The notes under the pieces are model-generated. The model made no database searches, had not been told where the DNA came from, and saw only the letters and a list, made by a program, of their open reading frames with translations. From assembly GCA_963556195.1 (NCBI GenBank), contig OY744517.1, positions 144,488,382-144,552,381 of the forward strand: a stretch of 64,000 bases of DNA. Reading direction: 5' to 3'. The stretch comes from Sepiola atlantica (lineage: Eukaryota > Mollusca > Cephalopoda > Sepiida > Sepiolidae). Position 1 is the stretch's first letter. Each line of letters starts with the position of its first letter. Made by a program: the position numbers and the translations under genes. Positions 33,644 through 44,929 of the stretch are shown one piece after another.

Positions 33644-33890
33644 CGATGTGTCCTTGGCCTTTTGGATAGGAGCAAAGTGTAGTATCTGTTCTGATACTAC
33701 ACTTCATCTTTTCTGTCCTCGGTCAATGAAGAAGAAATCCTTCTAGACCGAGGCAATTAAATTTTTTTGTCCCAATCCAGAGTGCTCCCTTTTGAGGGGC
33801 TAGATTTTCCCCACATTAAAAGCCGACCATGTGTCTAATTATGCCCTCGTGGGGAGGCAAGTAAATAGGGACAAGACCCAGATGGGAAAC
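33644..33890 (+). repeat. U2 snRNA-derived SINE-like repeat, copy 1
   Basis: 33644-33692 follows the U2 snRNA 5' end. GGCCTTTTGG is exact (the U6-pairing/stem I side) and AGTGTAGTATCTGTTCT is exact (17 nt spanning the branch-point-recognition GUAGUA). Then come a hairpin (gatactacactt) and a stem cctcggtc / gaccgagg followed by caattaaattttttt, like U2 stem IIb and the Sm-site region. The tail (to 33890) is shared with 63798-63975 and unrelated to U2. An intact U2 gene is excluded by the missing 3' stem-loops III/IV. Confidence 0.78.
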
Positions 33891-34772
33891 GAGACTGGAA
33901 ACCTAAATCAATAAACTACAAAAAGAAGTTAAAGAGATAAGAAAACAGATACGATCGAAGAGGAAAAATATGGCTAAGGTTAATCAAGAAACATGAAGAA
34001 TTAAAGCAAGGAAAGGTAGGCTGAGAAGATACAGATAAAAATCAAAATAGTACTTTTGAAAACAATGAAAGTCAGTTTTACTAAAACATAAACGAAGGAA
34101 ACACAACAAACAGAACCCCAAAATGAAAACAAAACACAACAGCACCAACATCACTTCATATAACAGGCAGTGATTCTGGAAGGTCTGAGAGGGTGGAAAA
34201 ACCGAGAAGGGATAACATCATACAGACCTCGACTGGACGGGTAAGAAAAGTACTGGAATCCCAAGGAGGCTTATTGTCACTCAAAATCCAGAGAAAGCTA
34301 TGATGGTAAATGGCCGGTAGGTGAACACCAAGTGAGTTGCAATGGTGATAGAAAGAAGTGAAGATTACTGAAAATCTAGGGAGACTTGTTGTTACTTGGA
34401 CTCCAAGGAACACCACCTGGTTTTACGAGTGTGAGATCGCTGGAATGTCTCATGTGAAAACTCCTAGTTAATAATAATCACGACTGGGAACTGTGCAAAC
34501 GACTACATTTTGAACACACAGATAAATGATACAAACACAAACCGGAAGCAGTATTGGAAAATGAAAAGCATTAAATTTAACTGAAAATACAAACAGAAAA
34601 ATTCATCCAAGCAAGAAGGCCAGACAACCAACAGGAGGGCAAAATCGTCTGTTAAATAGTAGACTTCACTGTCCAAGGTGATCACAAGGAAACAGAAGTA
34701 TGTAGTAAATACATTAAACTTGTCAGAGAACTGAAAGGAATATGGAACATGAACACTATGATAATCTATTGC
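33891..34772. other. Right part of the foldback core, A-rich, no gene seen
   Basis: A-rich on the plus strand from 33900 to 34750. There are internal short repeats (for example 'aatccagagaaagct', 'ggactccaaggaa') and no recognisable protein. Confidence 0.45.
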
Positions 34773-35236
34773 TAATGGAGATTTGGCATCTGTCTGACTG
34801 AAGTCGAAACTATACTATTACTTCTATTAATGTACTATTGTACTTCTATTAGTAATGGAGATTTAGTATCTGTCTGTCTGAAGCTGAACTATACTATTAC
34901 TTCTATTAATGTACTATGGTACTTCTATTACTAATGGAGATTTGGCATCTGTCTGACTGAAGTCGAAACTATACTATTACTTCTATTAATGTACTATTGT
35001 ACTTCTATTACTAATGGAGATTTAGTATCTGTCTGTCTGAAGCTGAACTATACTATTACTTATATTAATGTACTATTGTACTTCTATTACTGATGGAGAT
35101 TTGGCATCTGTCTATTTGAAGCTGAACTATACTATTACTTCTATTAATGTACTATGGTACTTCTATTACTAATGGAGATTTAGTATTTGTCTATCTGAAG
35201 CCAAACTATACTATTACTTTTGTTAATTGTACTATT
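34773..35236 (+). repeat. Minisatellite module B, right arm (about 5.8 x 80 bp)
   Basis: 'taatggagattt' starts units at 34773, 34853, 34932, 35012, 35091 (tgatgg variant) and 35170. The reverse complement of one unit is in the left arm. Confidence 0.93.
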
Positions 35237-35806
35237 GTACTATCTTTTAATACTTAATCCAGACTAATGTACTATCTTGCAATACTTAATCCAGACTAAT
35301 GTACTATCTTGCAATACTTAATCCAGACTAATGTACTATCTTGCAATACTTAATTCAGACTAATGTACTATCTTGCAATACTTAATTCAGACTAATGTAC
35401 TATCTTTTAATACTTAATCCAGACTAATGTACTATCTTGCAATACTTAATTCAGACTAATGTACTATCTTGCAATACTTAATTCAGACTAATGTACTATC
35501 TTGCAATACTTAATTCAGACTAATGTACTATCTTGCAATACTTAATTCAGACTAATGTACTATCTTGCAATACTTAATCCAGACTAATGTACTATCTTGC
35601 AATACTTAATCCAGACTAATGTACTATCTTGCAATACTTAATTCAGACTAATGTACTATCTTGCAATACTTAATTCAGACTAATGTACTATCTTGCAATA
35701 CTTAATCCAGACTAATGTACTATCTTGCAATACTTAATTCAGACTAATGTACTATCTTGCAATACTTAATTCAGACTAATGTACTATCTTGCAATACTTA
35801 ATTCAG
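35237..35806 (+). repeat. Minisatellite module C, right arm (about 17.8 x 32 bp)
   Basis: The 32-bp unit starting 'gtactatcttgcaatactta' repeats from 35237 to 35806 with only a C/T variant (atccag/attcag) and a tttt/ttgc variant. It is highly homogeneous, so recently amplified. Confidence 0.96.
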
Positions 35807-36090
35807 GGAGAGGGTAGCATAGTTTTTGTTCTGTTGTGATGAAACTATTCCCCCAGGTGTTACTTCCTCATATGAGGGAGTATTATAGTATCTATTCTGT
35901 TGTCATGAGACCATCCTTCCAGTCATTGCCTCCTCCTTTCAGGGAGGGGGCAGATAGTGTAACATATGTTCTGTTGTCAAGATACCATCCTCCCAGGGAT
36001 TTTGTTCTTTTTTTTGGAGGGGGTAGTATTTGTCCTTTTGTTATAAGACCACCCTCCCATGCATTACCTTTTCGTTTCAGGGTGAGTAGC
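35807..36090 (-). repeat. Minisatellite module A, right arm, inverted (about 4 copies)
   Basis: 'gttctgttgt.atga.acca' recurs at about 35828, 35896, 35968 and 36034. This is the reverse complement of the left-arm unit (tggtatcatgac.a.gaac). The copies are more diverged than the left array. Confidence 0.85.
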
Positions 36091-36139
36091 TTACGTCAAC
36101 AAGAAATTGCCACAATCAGATGTTCATTAGCAAACTCAA

Positions 36140-36393
36140 CACTTACATTATATGTATAAACACTATTATAACACTTACATTATATAGATTAGCACTATTA
36201 TTACACTTACATTATATATTAGCACAATCAGATGTTCATTAGCAAACTCAGCACTTACATCATATATATTAGCAGTATTATAACACTTACATTATATATA
36301 TTAGCAGTATTATAACACTTACATTATATATATATATTAACACTATCATAACACTTACATTATCTATATATATATATATTAACACTATCATAA
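36140..36393. repeat. Short tandem array (about 30-bp 'aacacttacattata' unit)
   Basis: 'aacacttacattatatat...ttagcactatta' repeats with variable TA stretches. The array resumes at 38712, so it was split by the hAT element in between. Confidence 0.85.
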
Positions 36394-36401
36394 CACTTAC
36401 A

Positions 36402-38354
36402 CAGGGCTTTAAGCGCTCCACTACTTTTGGAGCTGCTCCCGCTTCTGCTTCAACGCCCAAAATTGGAGATGGCTCCTCTCATGCTCCCCATTTTCAAAAC
36501 GGAGCCACTCCAGCTCAAACTCCTATAAAAAAGGAGCGGCTCTTTTTCAGCGCTCCATAATGAAAATGTACCTTCTTTCATAAACGTTCTATTTTGCCAA
36601 TGAGTGATTGAAGGATAGGGGTGGGCGTTAAAGGATCTCGTCAATATGGGTGGGGATGTCACTTTTAGTGTAAGACCGTAAGATAATATCTGACAAAATC
36701 TCGTTAATATTTTGAGAGGTGCTAAGGGTTACAGGAGAACATGTCGGACGAAGCATACGTAAATTTGCATTTCCTGAGGTATAAAATAGAAATAGAAAAA
36801 TCCCTGAAGTATTTTTAAATAATTTTAATTTTTATTACATTAACAACCAATTTTTTCAGGAAACGAAAATGTAACCCGATATTTTTTCTATTTATTTTGG
36901 AAGGGAATTTAGATTTGTTTTAAGTAAATAAAGTTTTACTTTTAAACATTATTAGTGATTATTTTCTTTTTAAAGAAAACATTTCTCTGTGAGGAGAGAG
37001 ACAGCCAGGGCAACATTAATCGTCGTGTGGTTGTTTAATATTTGTTTGTTTTACGAACATAACTATATTGTATAATGTATATTATTATTTATCACAGAGA
37101 AACGTGCAAGTACTTTCAAACAAATTGATTTATCCATTTTTTTTTCAATAGTACAATTTGGGGCGAAAAAAACAAAACAATGAAGTTTATTTTTTAAAGA
37201 TTGAATAAAAAAATATATTTCATAAGTGGGCGAAAAAATATCAATAAATTGTCAATAAACAATTCAGAGGTCCATTTAATGTCTTAAAATTTCATACAAA
37301 ATATCTGGCCTAGACCTTGTTAGTTGAAAAAATATCGGGTCAAATTTTCCTCCCCCGAAAAATTAACTGGAGCAAGTTTTCCTAGGTCGGGCAAAAACAT
37401 TTATTTAAATTTTTAATTTTAATAAAAGGTGAAAACGTCTATATTTTAAATCTATAATAAAAACAAACTGTTTACAATTTTAATATTCGATAATAGATTT
37501 TTTTTAGATAAAGAAAGATATCTAACCTACTTTCGGTTGTAAAAAAAACCAAAAAAACAAATTAGTCAGAAAGTCTAATTATTTGTTTTTTTTAATTAAA
37601 ATTTAAGACATTTTCTTTAATTTAATTAAGTTTAAACATCGGTTTAATTGTAGAATAGGGGCCGCTGTTTTTTTCTCGCTCATTTCGCTTGGTATTCACC
37701 CAAATTTTGGATGAACCTGATTGTTGGTCTTAATTGTATTTTTGGTCCTGAAATAAAATTCTCATTTACTCTTTAAAGTGTTGAGAATCTAACTTTAATT
37801 CCAGGTTTTAATCGCTGGCGGCCATGTTGGTTTTATTGTTTTTATTTTCCTTAGACTAAAAATATTTTTTTCTTTGGACTAAAGATATTTTTACCGCTTT
37901 AACATTTTATTACACAAACAACAAACTTTGAAGATTCTATCTACAAAAGCAAGTTTTAACGGAATTAAACGAATTTTAAAGCAAACATGAAAAGGTTAAA
38001 ACATACTAGTTGTGAATTTAAGAATAAGAAAATGTTGCCAAAAAGACGACGGTAAAAATGTGGCATAAAAGTTCAATTAAAATGAAAAGAAAAATTGGCT
38101 TATATATTCAATCAGCAATAAACATCCTTGTCATAAATACAAAAAAAGTTCAAATCTTTAAGAAAATAACTTCAAAGACATCTATAGACTCACTGGCGCA
38201 TTTGAAAACATTTGTTGCCAAATTGTCTGATGCCTTAAGAAAACTGTTCTATAAAAAATGTAACATGTAGATGTGAAAAAAACCTGAGAAGTACAGTGTT
38301 CTGTTTCCATGTGTAACTCTCTCGTTCTTTCTCCCTCTCTCTCCCTTCCTCTCT

Positions 38355-38411
<57 letters not shown>

Positions 38412-38711
38412 CCTATCGCATATACATTTACCAGAGATATAATATAAAAAATAACTCAAAGAGTTTAGCTGAGACTTTTTCTTTTGCTTTTTATTGCTGA
38501 ATAAAAAAACTGTTTAAAAAAAAAAATCAAATAATTTTGGAGCAAGGAGCGCGGAGTGCGGAGCGATAAAACCACTGCTCTTTAGTCGCAAATGGAGTTG
38601 CTCCCGCTCCACTCCCGCTGAATATAAAATGAGCCCTCTTCTCCTTCGCTCCAGCAAAAAGGAGCATGCTCCTGGAGTGCGCTCCTTTTTGGAGGGCTCT
38701 GTAAAGCCCTG
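36402..38711. mobile_element. hAT-type DNA transposon, non-autonomous (2310 bp)
   Basis: The termini are inverted. The left end is CAGGGCTTTAAGCGCTCCA and the right-end reverse complement is CAGGGCTTTACAGAGCCCTCC. The flanks cacttaca (36394-36401) and cgcttaca (38712-38719) form an 8-bp target duplication with one change. The outer 150-200 bp on both sides are dense in GGAGC/GCTCC motifs, as expected for hAT transposase-binding subterminal repeats. The interior is AT-rich with no transposase and contains a (CT)n tract at 38314-38412. Confidence 0.9.
38314..38412. repeat. (CT)n-rich microsatellite inside the hAT element
   Basis: Interrupted CT/CCCT runs. The frames over it are low-complexity artefacts. 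Confidence 0.95.
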
Positions 38712-38718
38712 CGCTTAC

Positions 38719-38808
<90 letters not shown>

Positions 38809-38840
38809 CACTATTATAACGCTTACATTATATAGTTTTG
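38712..38840. repeat. (TA)n microsatellite and tandem array remainder
   Basis: About 45 TA units at 38718-38806, then ttaacactattataacgctt, the same unit as at 36140-36393. Confidence 0.95.
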
Positions 38841-38929
38841 CTTGTGCTAATAATTGAAGCGGTTCTAGAAACAGTTTGAAAACCTGGGGAAAAGCCCAAA
38901 AGAAATTGGAATCAGAGAAAGGATTGTCA

Positions 38930-39200
38930 TCATGCAAACAATAACACTGATGATCTAACATCACATGAGGGATCTCTTCAATCCCCACAGCTTGCCCATC
39001 ATTTTCTCTGTCGATAAAAACAGCTGTTTATCTCTCTCGTTGACACGGTGTAGTTGTCTCTGAGTAGTGGTGACAGTAGCAGTCATAGAAATTATGTTCT
39101 TTTCTTCTCTCTTTCTACTTTTAGCTGTAAAAATCGAAGCAATTAAAAAGAACAACAAAAACTTCATTATTTGTTCTCGGATTTTCTTTATTTCCTTACA
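38930..39200 (+). repeat. Dispersed repeat, copy 1
   Basis: It shows ordered but diverged similarity to 46390-46640 ('acatcacatgagg', 'gtagtggtgacagtagcag', 'tattttctttatttccttac'-type blocks) and to the reverse complement of 45690-45800. Its class is unknown. Confidence 0.5.
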
Positions 39201-40616
39201 GTAATTTATATCTAGACTAGCACATGTAACATATTTCTATTAAAACTTATACCTCTCTCTATCTGTCTCTCTATCTTTATCTCTTTTCCCCTCCCCCGCA
39301 TTCTCTTTTGCTCATCTCATTCCACTCTAGTTGAACATACATACGCATACACACAAACAACTCTCCTTTATATAGATTCTTTGAGGAATTAGTCGGCATA
39401 AGGGAATTAACTCCTGGATAAAAACTCAGGGTAACTTCCCTTTAGTAAATAAAATGGCTAAATAAAATCACTGAAAAATCACCCGCCACCCCCACACCCA
39501 CCCCAACGAAATATTGGTCAGTTGACCTCCAAAGAAAGAATATTCTTTTCATAAATTTGAGATGTTATTCATTCCGGGCAATGGTGATCAAGAATATACC
39601 AACTTTGTGGGTCTTAGTTTTATAGTTTTTTTTATTCTTAGCTGGACATACACACACATATACACACATAGACAACCGTCCTTTATATAATAGATGAACT
39701 CCTTAGAGTAGTGGAGGCCTCACTTTGATGCCAAACTCCTCAGAGGCAGAAACTTCTAAAACTACATGCAGGGATTCTTCTTATCCCACCCAACCAGTCC
39801 CTCTTTCTGTCAGCTGGTATATTACAAAAAACGCCTCATGTTGAAAACAACTCACATAACCAGATGACACTGACTAACCATAGCTAAGTTGAAATAAAAT
39901 AGTGTTAATATTAGTGGGTATCTCAGCTAGTATAAATATTACTTATATATTTGTTTTGGTGGATCTGGCCTTATGTGTAAACAGGTTATATTCTAGACAT
40001 GAGAGGTCGCAAAAAGGTTACAGAGTTGAAAAATAGGAAGCGATAGAACTTAGGCAGAAATTACGTCAGACAAATAATTGAGTGAGTGATGGTTGCAATC
40101 TCAACAGTCTGGATGAATAAGACAATACGTATTTTAGATGTTTCTGAATTTTTGAGATGAGGATTGATAATTTGTATTATTTGGATTATTCTAACTACTG
40201 TCGTCTCAGTCTTCCCTCTTTTGTGGCTATCTTCTTTTTTTTTAGTTCTTCCTGTTTCTTAGTTAGTCTTTCCTTGTGAGTCAGATTTTCCCTCTTCTAT
40301 CGTTTCTTGTTCTCTTACATCCTATTTACGGTTTTAACTTTTTTTCTCGAAGTTTGGTGATTTGGGTTTCCAGTCTGATTTCCAATCCAGGCTTTGCTGG
40401 TCAATTCTTTTGACCAGTTTTTGTTTCTATTTTTATGAAAAATACTTATTAATAGTATCTATTGGAATGCATGGGAGGAGTTTGTTTACCTTTTCTGTTC
40501 ATAATTTTGATTTCTTCCAATCTTTTTTCTTTGGTCGTTGTTCATTAATCGTTTTAGATTTTCAACTTCTGTTGCTTCTTCCTCAGTGAGTTCTATGATT
40601 TCGTAGTTTTTTTTAG

Positions 40617-40649
<33 letters not shown>

Positions 40650-40969
40650 GATAGTTAATTGCTAATACTCCTCATTCCAAATTGTTCTTATTCTGCCTTC
40701 CTTACTACACAAATGGTAAAGATTTTCTTCCTCCTTCTCTTAATCACGTTTTTTCTATCTACATAACTAACCCATAATTCAATTCTGCTTTCACCGTTGA
40801 GTATCATTTAAAATGTTCATTCATTCATTTCGTATGAATCAGATGATTCTATTGTTTGCATTGGTTTTCCTGATATATTTCTAGTTAGAATTCTTTCTAG
40901 AAAGACATTGGGTACTTACAGGAGGGACCACGTGAAGGTTGCTAATATCCTAAGTGAAAGTGTAAAACT
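39201..40969. other. No gene seen; (TTA)n at 40618-40648
   Basis: Short ORFs only. 40152-40205 is a forward copy of the Penelope-like end segment seen at 26660-26605. Confidence 0.45.
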
Positions 40970-41040
40970 AACTGGATTCAAAAGTGGCACACCCAAGTTG
41001 TCAATCCATGTCGTTAACCACTGAGCCACCGTTACCTCCC
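40800..41040 (-). repeat. tRNA-headed SINE candidate
   Basis: On the minus strand from 41040 the sequence reads gggaggtaacggtggctcag, then tggttaa. This contains a perfect pol III A box (TGGCTCAGTGG). About 35-40 bases later comes ttttgaatcc, a B-box-like T arm at about 40974-40985. The acceptor stem does not pair well, so it is a tRNA-derived SINE rather than a gene. The tail boundary near 40800 is approximate. Confidence 0.6.
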
Positions 41041-41678
41041 ATTATTTGAACTAATTCCTCATTATAACTACAAATATACTAAATATGGGCATCAGATCTG
41101 TTGATGGCATAGAAAAACTAGTATCAAAATAAACATTTAAATTATGAAATATATTTTTTGATAGATTTTCTCCACATTGAATATAGTGTTACCGGAGAAA
41201 AATATACCATGTAACAAAACTCCAGTGGAAAGGATGTTGTTTCCATGAACAGGATTATTTCTTCCACCTTTTTGTTTATTTTTAAAATTTCTTTCAGCAC
41301 GAGTGTAAACCAGAATATATTGGAAATGGTTGGTGGTCATAGACAATTGGATGGAGTATATCTACAAGATGAAGATGAACAAAATAGTACACCTTGTGAT
41401 ACTATCGCTTGCCGGGGGAGGACTCCTGGCTGTTCCATGAATTTCTCCCTTGGTTATGTCTTTGTCACGGCACCAATGCAACACTATCCTGGGATAGGAT
41501 ACAATGTAGTGTTATCGCTTGCCGGGGAGTATAATTTGGTGTGTTCGCGCGGTGGTGACATCTTTTGAAGGAATTTTATTGTCCTGGCAGGGTACTACCA
41601 GCTTCCCTGGAGTAAACAATAGGCACATGTCTTTCAAAAAAGGGTTGTTCCTATCATTTGGCTTGATGGATTTAAGGC
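41041..41678. other. No gene seen; short internal repeat
   Basis: 'tatcgcttgccgggg' occurs twice (41402 and 41513) within an unrecognised 107-codon plus-strand frame (41245-41568). Confidence 0.4.
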
Positions 41679-41717
41679 ATCATTAATTCTCTCCAGAGAA
41701 TGGAGAGAATTAATGAT
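41679..41717. repeat. Perfect 17-bp inverted repeat
   Basis: 41679-41695 and 41701-41717 are exact reverse complements (atcattaattctctcca) with a 5-base loop. Confidence 0.95.
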
Positions 41718-41921
41718 CTGGGCTTGGACCATCAGTGAAATTTGAACGCTTGTATAAAAGGATCGAACACCATACTTTGTATATAGAAAATATTCATTTA
41801 TTTTTACATTATGAAGAAACTTATTAAACTGGAAAGTCGGCTGGAGTTGGTATTAAACGACCGTCGTGCACAAAGTCAAAATTCCAACTAAACTCCCCCT
41901 CACTATGATAAAGAGAGAAAG

Positions 41922-41962
<41 letters not shown>

Positions 41963-42890
41963 TTGTAGTCCCACAGAAGAAAGAAAGAAATATGAATAGA
42001 TATCAAAAAGAAAGAAACAGAGAAAGACCACAGTCACTGAGGTTCTCAATTCACAAGTCCTAGGTGGCAAGTTCATTGGGTTCAGCCTTTTTGACCATCG
42101 ATCCCTCGATTCCATAAACATCTGTCAAACTCAGCAAGAATCAAATCTGATTGATAACACACTTTTTCTACTGGCTGCTGTAGTGACATTTTGATGTGAC
42201 ACTAACCACCGTCTCAATTTTACTCGTCTCTACGAGGACAGAGAAAGTCAGGCACAAGGCTTTTAAATGTGGGGAACTCCAGCTCCCCCAAAAGGGTGCT
42301 TATCATTGTACCATAACCTGACACTGATCTTATTTGCACATTTTACGACTGCACCTATTATGAGAGGCTTTGGTGAAAAATACTTAGATTTGGATACTAA
42401 ATTATACACGCCTTCAAAGACAGGTCACTTGAGTCTAGAAATTAACAACTGGCATGAAATAGCCCCCCCCCCTCCTGATGACCAATAAATAAATGACCTC
42501 TTGAGTTAATCACCCCATGGGGAGATAAATTTTTATGTCCGAAATACAATCTGGTACTGGGATTACGCCCTTTCCTTCTTACCTTTTGTGCAGAACGTAA
42601 TTTCAAGAGGTACTTGAGATTTGGAACCGGGTTAATTAAAATACATGTGAAAAGGTCTACATAAATCAGTTGAATTTTGATGGCAAGGCAGAACCTCTCT
42701 AGCAACCGTGGGGTGAAAGCAGTTGGATTTCAGCTTGGCGATGTCAGCTGTGTATGTTTAATAGTCATTTTGTTGAGATCTACAATTTTTGCTGCCTGTA
42801 ACTCCTATCCTCCGATTAAAAAAACAAATATTCTATATGCGCACATATACTCATATATGTCAGCAGAAGAAATGTCAATTCACTGAATAA
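41718..42890. other. No gene seen; GA microsatellite at 41910-41962
   Basis: Imperfect (GA)n and GATA-like units at 41910-41962. The remainder has short ORFs only. Confidence 0.45.
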
Positions 42891-42892
42891 AA

Positions 42893-43135
42893 TCTACAAA
42901 GTGTCCCTAAAGTCTTGACCCCCTAGGATAATTGGATATTATTAATTTTCAATATTTTTAACTGATTACGAATGTAAGAGATTGGTTGAATGGCAGTTTT
43001 CTTTAATTGGATTGGAAGACGTGGTTATGTGGAGTGGTTTCTTCGTTCATCACACCTTAGTCCTCTTGATTTCTTTTTCTGTGATATGGTAAACGAAAAA
43101 GTGTACTCAATAAAAACCACAGATCCAATACTCAA
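42893..43135 (+). pseudogene. Mariner-like element fragment (5' TIR plus transposase C-terminal piece)
   Basis: It begins with 'acaaagtgtccctaaagtct', a TIR-like start of a mariner subgroup. The plus strand soon reads WIGRRGYVEWFLRSSHLSP, LDFFFCDMVNEKVYSIKT. This corresponds to the RWIGRGGP..WPPRSPDLTPLDFFLWG..K..VY core of those transposases. Most of the gene is deleted between TIR and core. Confidence 0.7.
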
Positions 43136-43436
43136 TGAATAAGGAATGTGTTGTGATGTTGGTGGTTAGGTGGTGAGACACAAAACGATGTAGAAATAAA
43201 CAGATATGAAAAACGATTAATCAGGAGAAAACTTCTTTTTCTAATGCGTGAATCCCGAGCTACGGCGGGGTTTGCAATAATGGACTTTTGTTTCCACTTG
43301 GCACGATCACAGGCTTGGTCCGGGTGAAGGTGGGTTTTAGAGGGTAACAAGAAATAACAGAGACAAAGCTCAACATCCTTTTTTAAACAGTTAAAACCAG
43401 GTGATGTAGGTCTGTGTGTGGTCATTTTAATCTACA

Positions 43437-43905
43437 ATTGTCCCTGTACTACTTATAAAACCAGCACTGGATCTTCCAACAAGATTCTGCTCCTGCTCAC
43501 AGGGCTAAAGTAACTCAAGACTGATGTGTCGTCAATTTTCCTGACTTCATAACCAGTCAAGAATGGCCTCCATACTCACCTGACCTTAAGTCTATGGATT
43601 ATTCTGTTTAGTGGATCTCGGAGGCCAAAGCCTGTGCCAATTTTCACGAAAATTTGGACTCTCTCAAAAAATCCTTGTTGAGGGAATGGGGCAAAATAGG
43701 TGAGGAAGTGGTGCGGCCCACAGCTAAACACTTTTGCAAATGCTTGATGCTTTGTGTCAAAGCTAAAGGCGGTCAATTTGAAAACTATGGTTACTAAGTA
43801 GTTCATTACCTTCATGTTAAGACCATGTTTGCTACTTTAGTTTCATTGTTTATTGAAATAAACGTTAAAACACTTGTCTTCGTTATTTTTTGCGACCCTG
43901 TACAG
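43437..43905 (+). pseudogene. Second mariner/Tc1-type transposase fragment
   Basis: The plus strand reads WIFQQDSAPAHRAKVTQD, then DFITSQEWPPYSPDLK and MDYSV.WISEAKACANFHEN, and lower LLREWGKI and CVKAKGGQFENYGY before a stop. This carries the second and third catalytic motifs (QQDSAPAH, SPDL.P.DYS). It has one in-frame stop and lacks the N-terminal half. The 3' untranslated part ends 'tttgcgaccctgtac'. Confidence 0.88.
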
Positions 43906-43931
43906 AGATATTTGTGCGAAACGTCTGCTCA

Positions 43932-44159
43932 TCACATAATCGTCCTTCCTCTCGGTCGCTTCCTGGCAACTTTTAATGCAAACGTAAGTTTTCCGACAGT
44001 GTCGCTGTTGACCCTCTGCGCATGTCGAAACCATCTGAGCCACCATTCCCTCATCTTGCCCTCGATCGGTGCGATGCCGTAGCACGTTCGGATGTCCTCA
44101 TTGCAGATGTAGTCTAGCAGTGTAATTCCAGCCATCCAGCGGAGCATTTTGGTTTCCAT
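43932..44159 (-). pseudogene. LINE (RTE-like) ORF C-terminal fragment
   Basis: The minus strand reads METKMLRWMAGITLLDYICN, then EDIR and KMREWWLRWFRHAQRV, TVGKLTFALKV and KRPRGR. This is the conserved region after the RT domain of RTE-type elements (LRWMAG.TL.D...N..IR, K.RE.RLRWFGHV.R, G.RPRGRP). The RT domain itself is missing. Confidence 0.8.
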
Positions 44160-44925
44160 AACAGCAAATCTTCACTCCCTATTCCTTATTGTTGGTAAGC
44201 CCTCAGAGCTGTATAAAGTGACGGATCTCTTGGGAGAAAATAATTTTAAATGATTTATTTAAAACATAATACAATGGATGATTCAATTATGATGATAGTG
44301 GATTTGATATGTGTTGCGAGACCGTGTCACTCTCGTGACCATATTCGATCACCATAATCTCTTGCAAGGACAGATAATCCTGCTTCAATGTCTCTTGACA
44401 AGGTCAGATAATTTTAAATCTGAAAAAATTATTTCCCTTTAAACATAGAAATGTCTTTAGATTGAATATGACTTCCCATCTAACAGGTGAATGTTCCAAA
44501 ATTAAAGGCAATGTAGATTTCTGGTATTGAGTTCAAAAAGTTTTTTGTGAACCACATCAATATTATGGAGATAAAATTAAAGATGTTATTTGAGTAAAAA
44601 CTTGTATTTTTACCTATGTGTCTAGACTTTACGAACACTCGGCATAATAATAAAACTGATAATTGTGCTTGCTTGTCTGTTTGTATATTGAATGTATTGT
44701 TTGTTCATAACACACAGTCATTGATTATTTTGAAGGGAAGCTCTTTTGTTCCAGCTTATTAAAGTGTGGTGCCATGGTCTTTACCAAAATCTGAAATGGG
44801 TTGATTTTGGACAGGACTCACAATGACAATGTCACAAGCCAAATCAATTAAATTCAATTAATTTGGCATAAAATTAAACCAGAATGCTTCAGTTACCATG
44901 TTAGAGAAAAGGTGGTAGAAATTTA
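44160..44925. other. No gene seen
   Basis: Short ORFs only. Confidence 0.45.
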
Positions 44926-44929
44926 CACA

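Larger units (their letters stand above)
31654..36090. mobile_element. Foldback-type element with modular minisatellite inverted arms
   Basis: The left arm (31654-32470) and right arm (34773-36090) are inverted relative to each other and carry the same three modules in the same order from outside in. Module A is a 68-bp unit, module C a 32-bp unit and module B an 80-bp unit. Copy numbers differ: left about 10 A, 1 C, 1 B; right about 4 A, 18 C, 6 B. Long inverted arms made of tandem repeats around a central core are the hallmark of foldback (FB/TU/Galileo-like) elements. The core has no transposase. Target duplications were not resolved. Confidence 0.7.

Noticed and set aside
33674..33700. 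Rho-independent-type terminator hairpin
   Set aside because: The gtgtagtatc/gatactacac stem lies in the U2-derived repeat of a eukaryotic genome; bacterial terminator logic does not apply.
35237..35806. Regular 32-bp array resembling a CRISPR
   Set aside because: Units are directly contiguous with no unique spacers, in an animal genome; it is a minisatellite.
38527..38988. 153-codon minus ORF with Ile-Tyr run
   Set aside because: Spans the (TA)n microsatellite and the hAT end; artefact of low complexity.
40970..41040. Functional tRNA gene
   Set aside because: The A box is excellent but the acceptor stem does not pair and the T arm is degenerate; called as SINE head.
41245..41568. 107-codon ORF as a host gene
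   Set aside because: No recognisable domain, contains an internal duplicated 15-mer, and no splice or promoter context.
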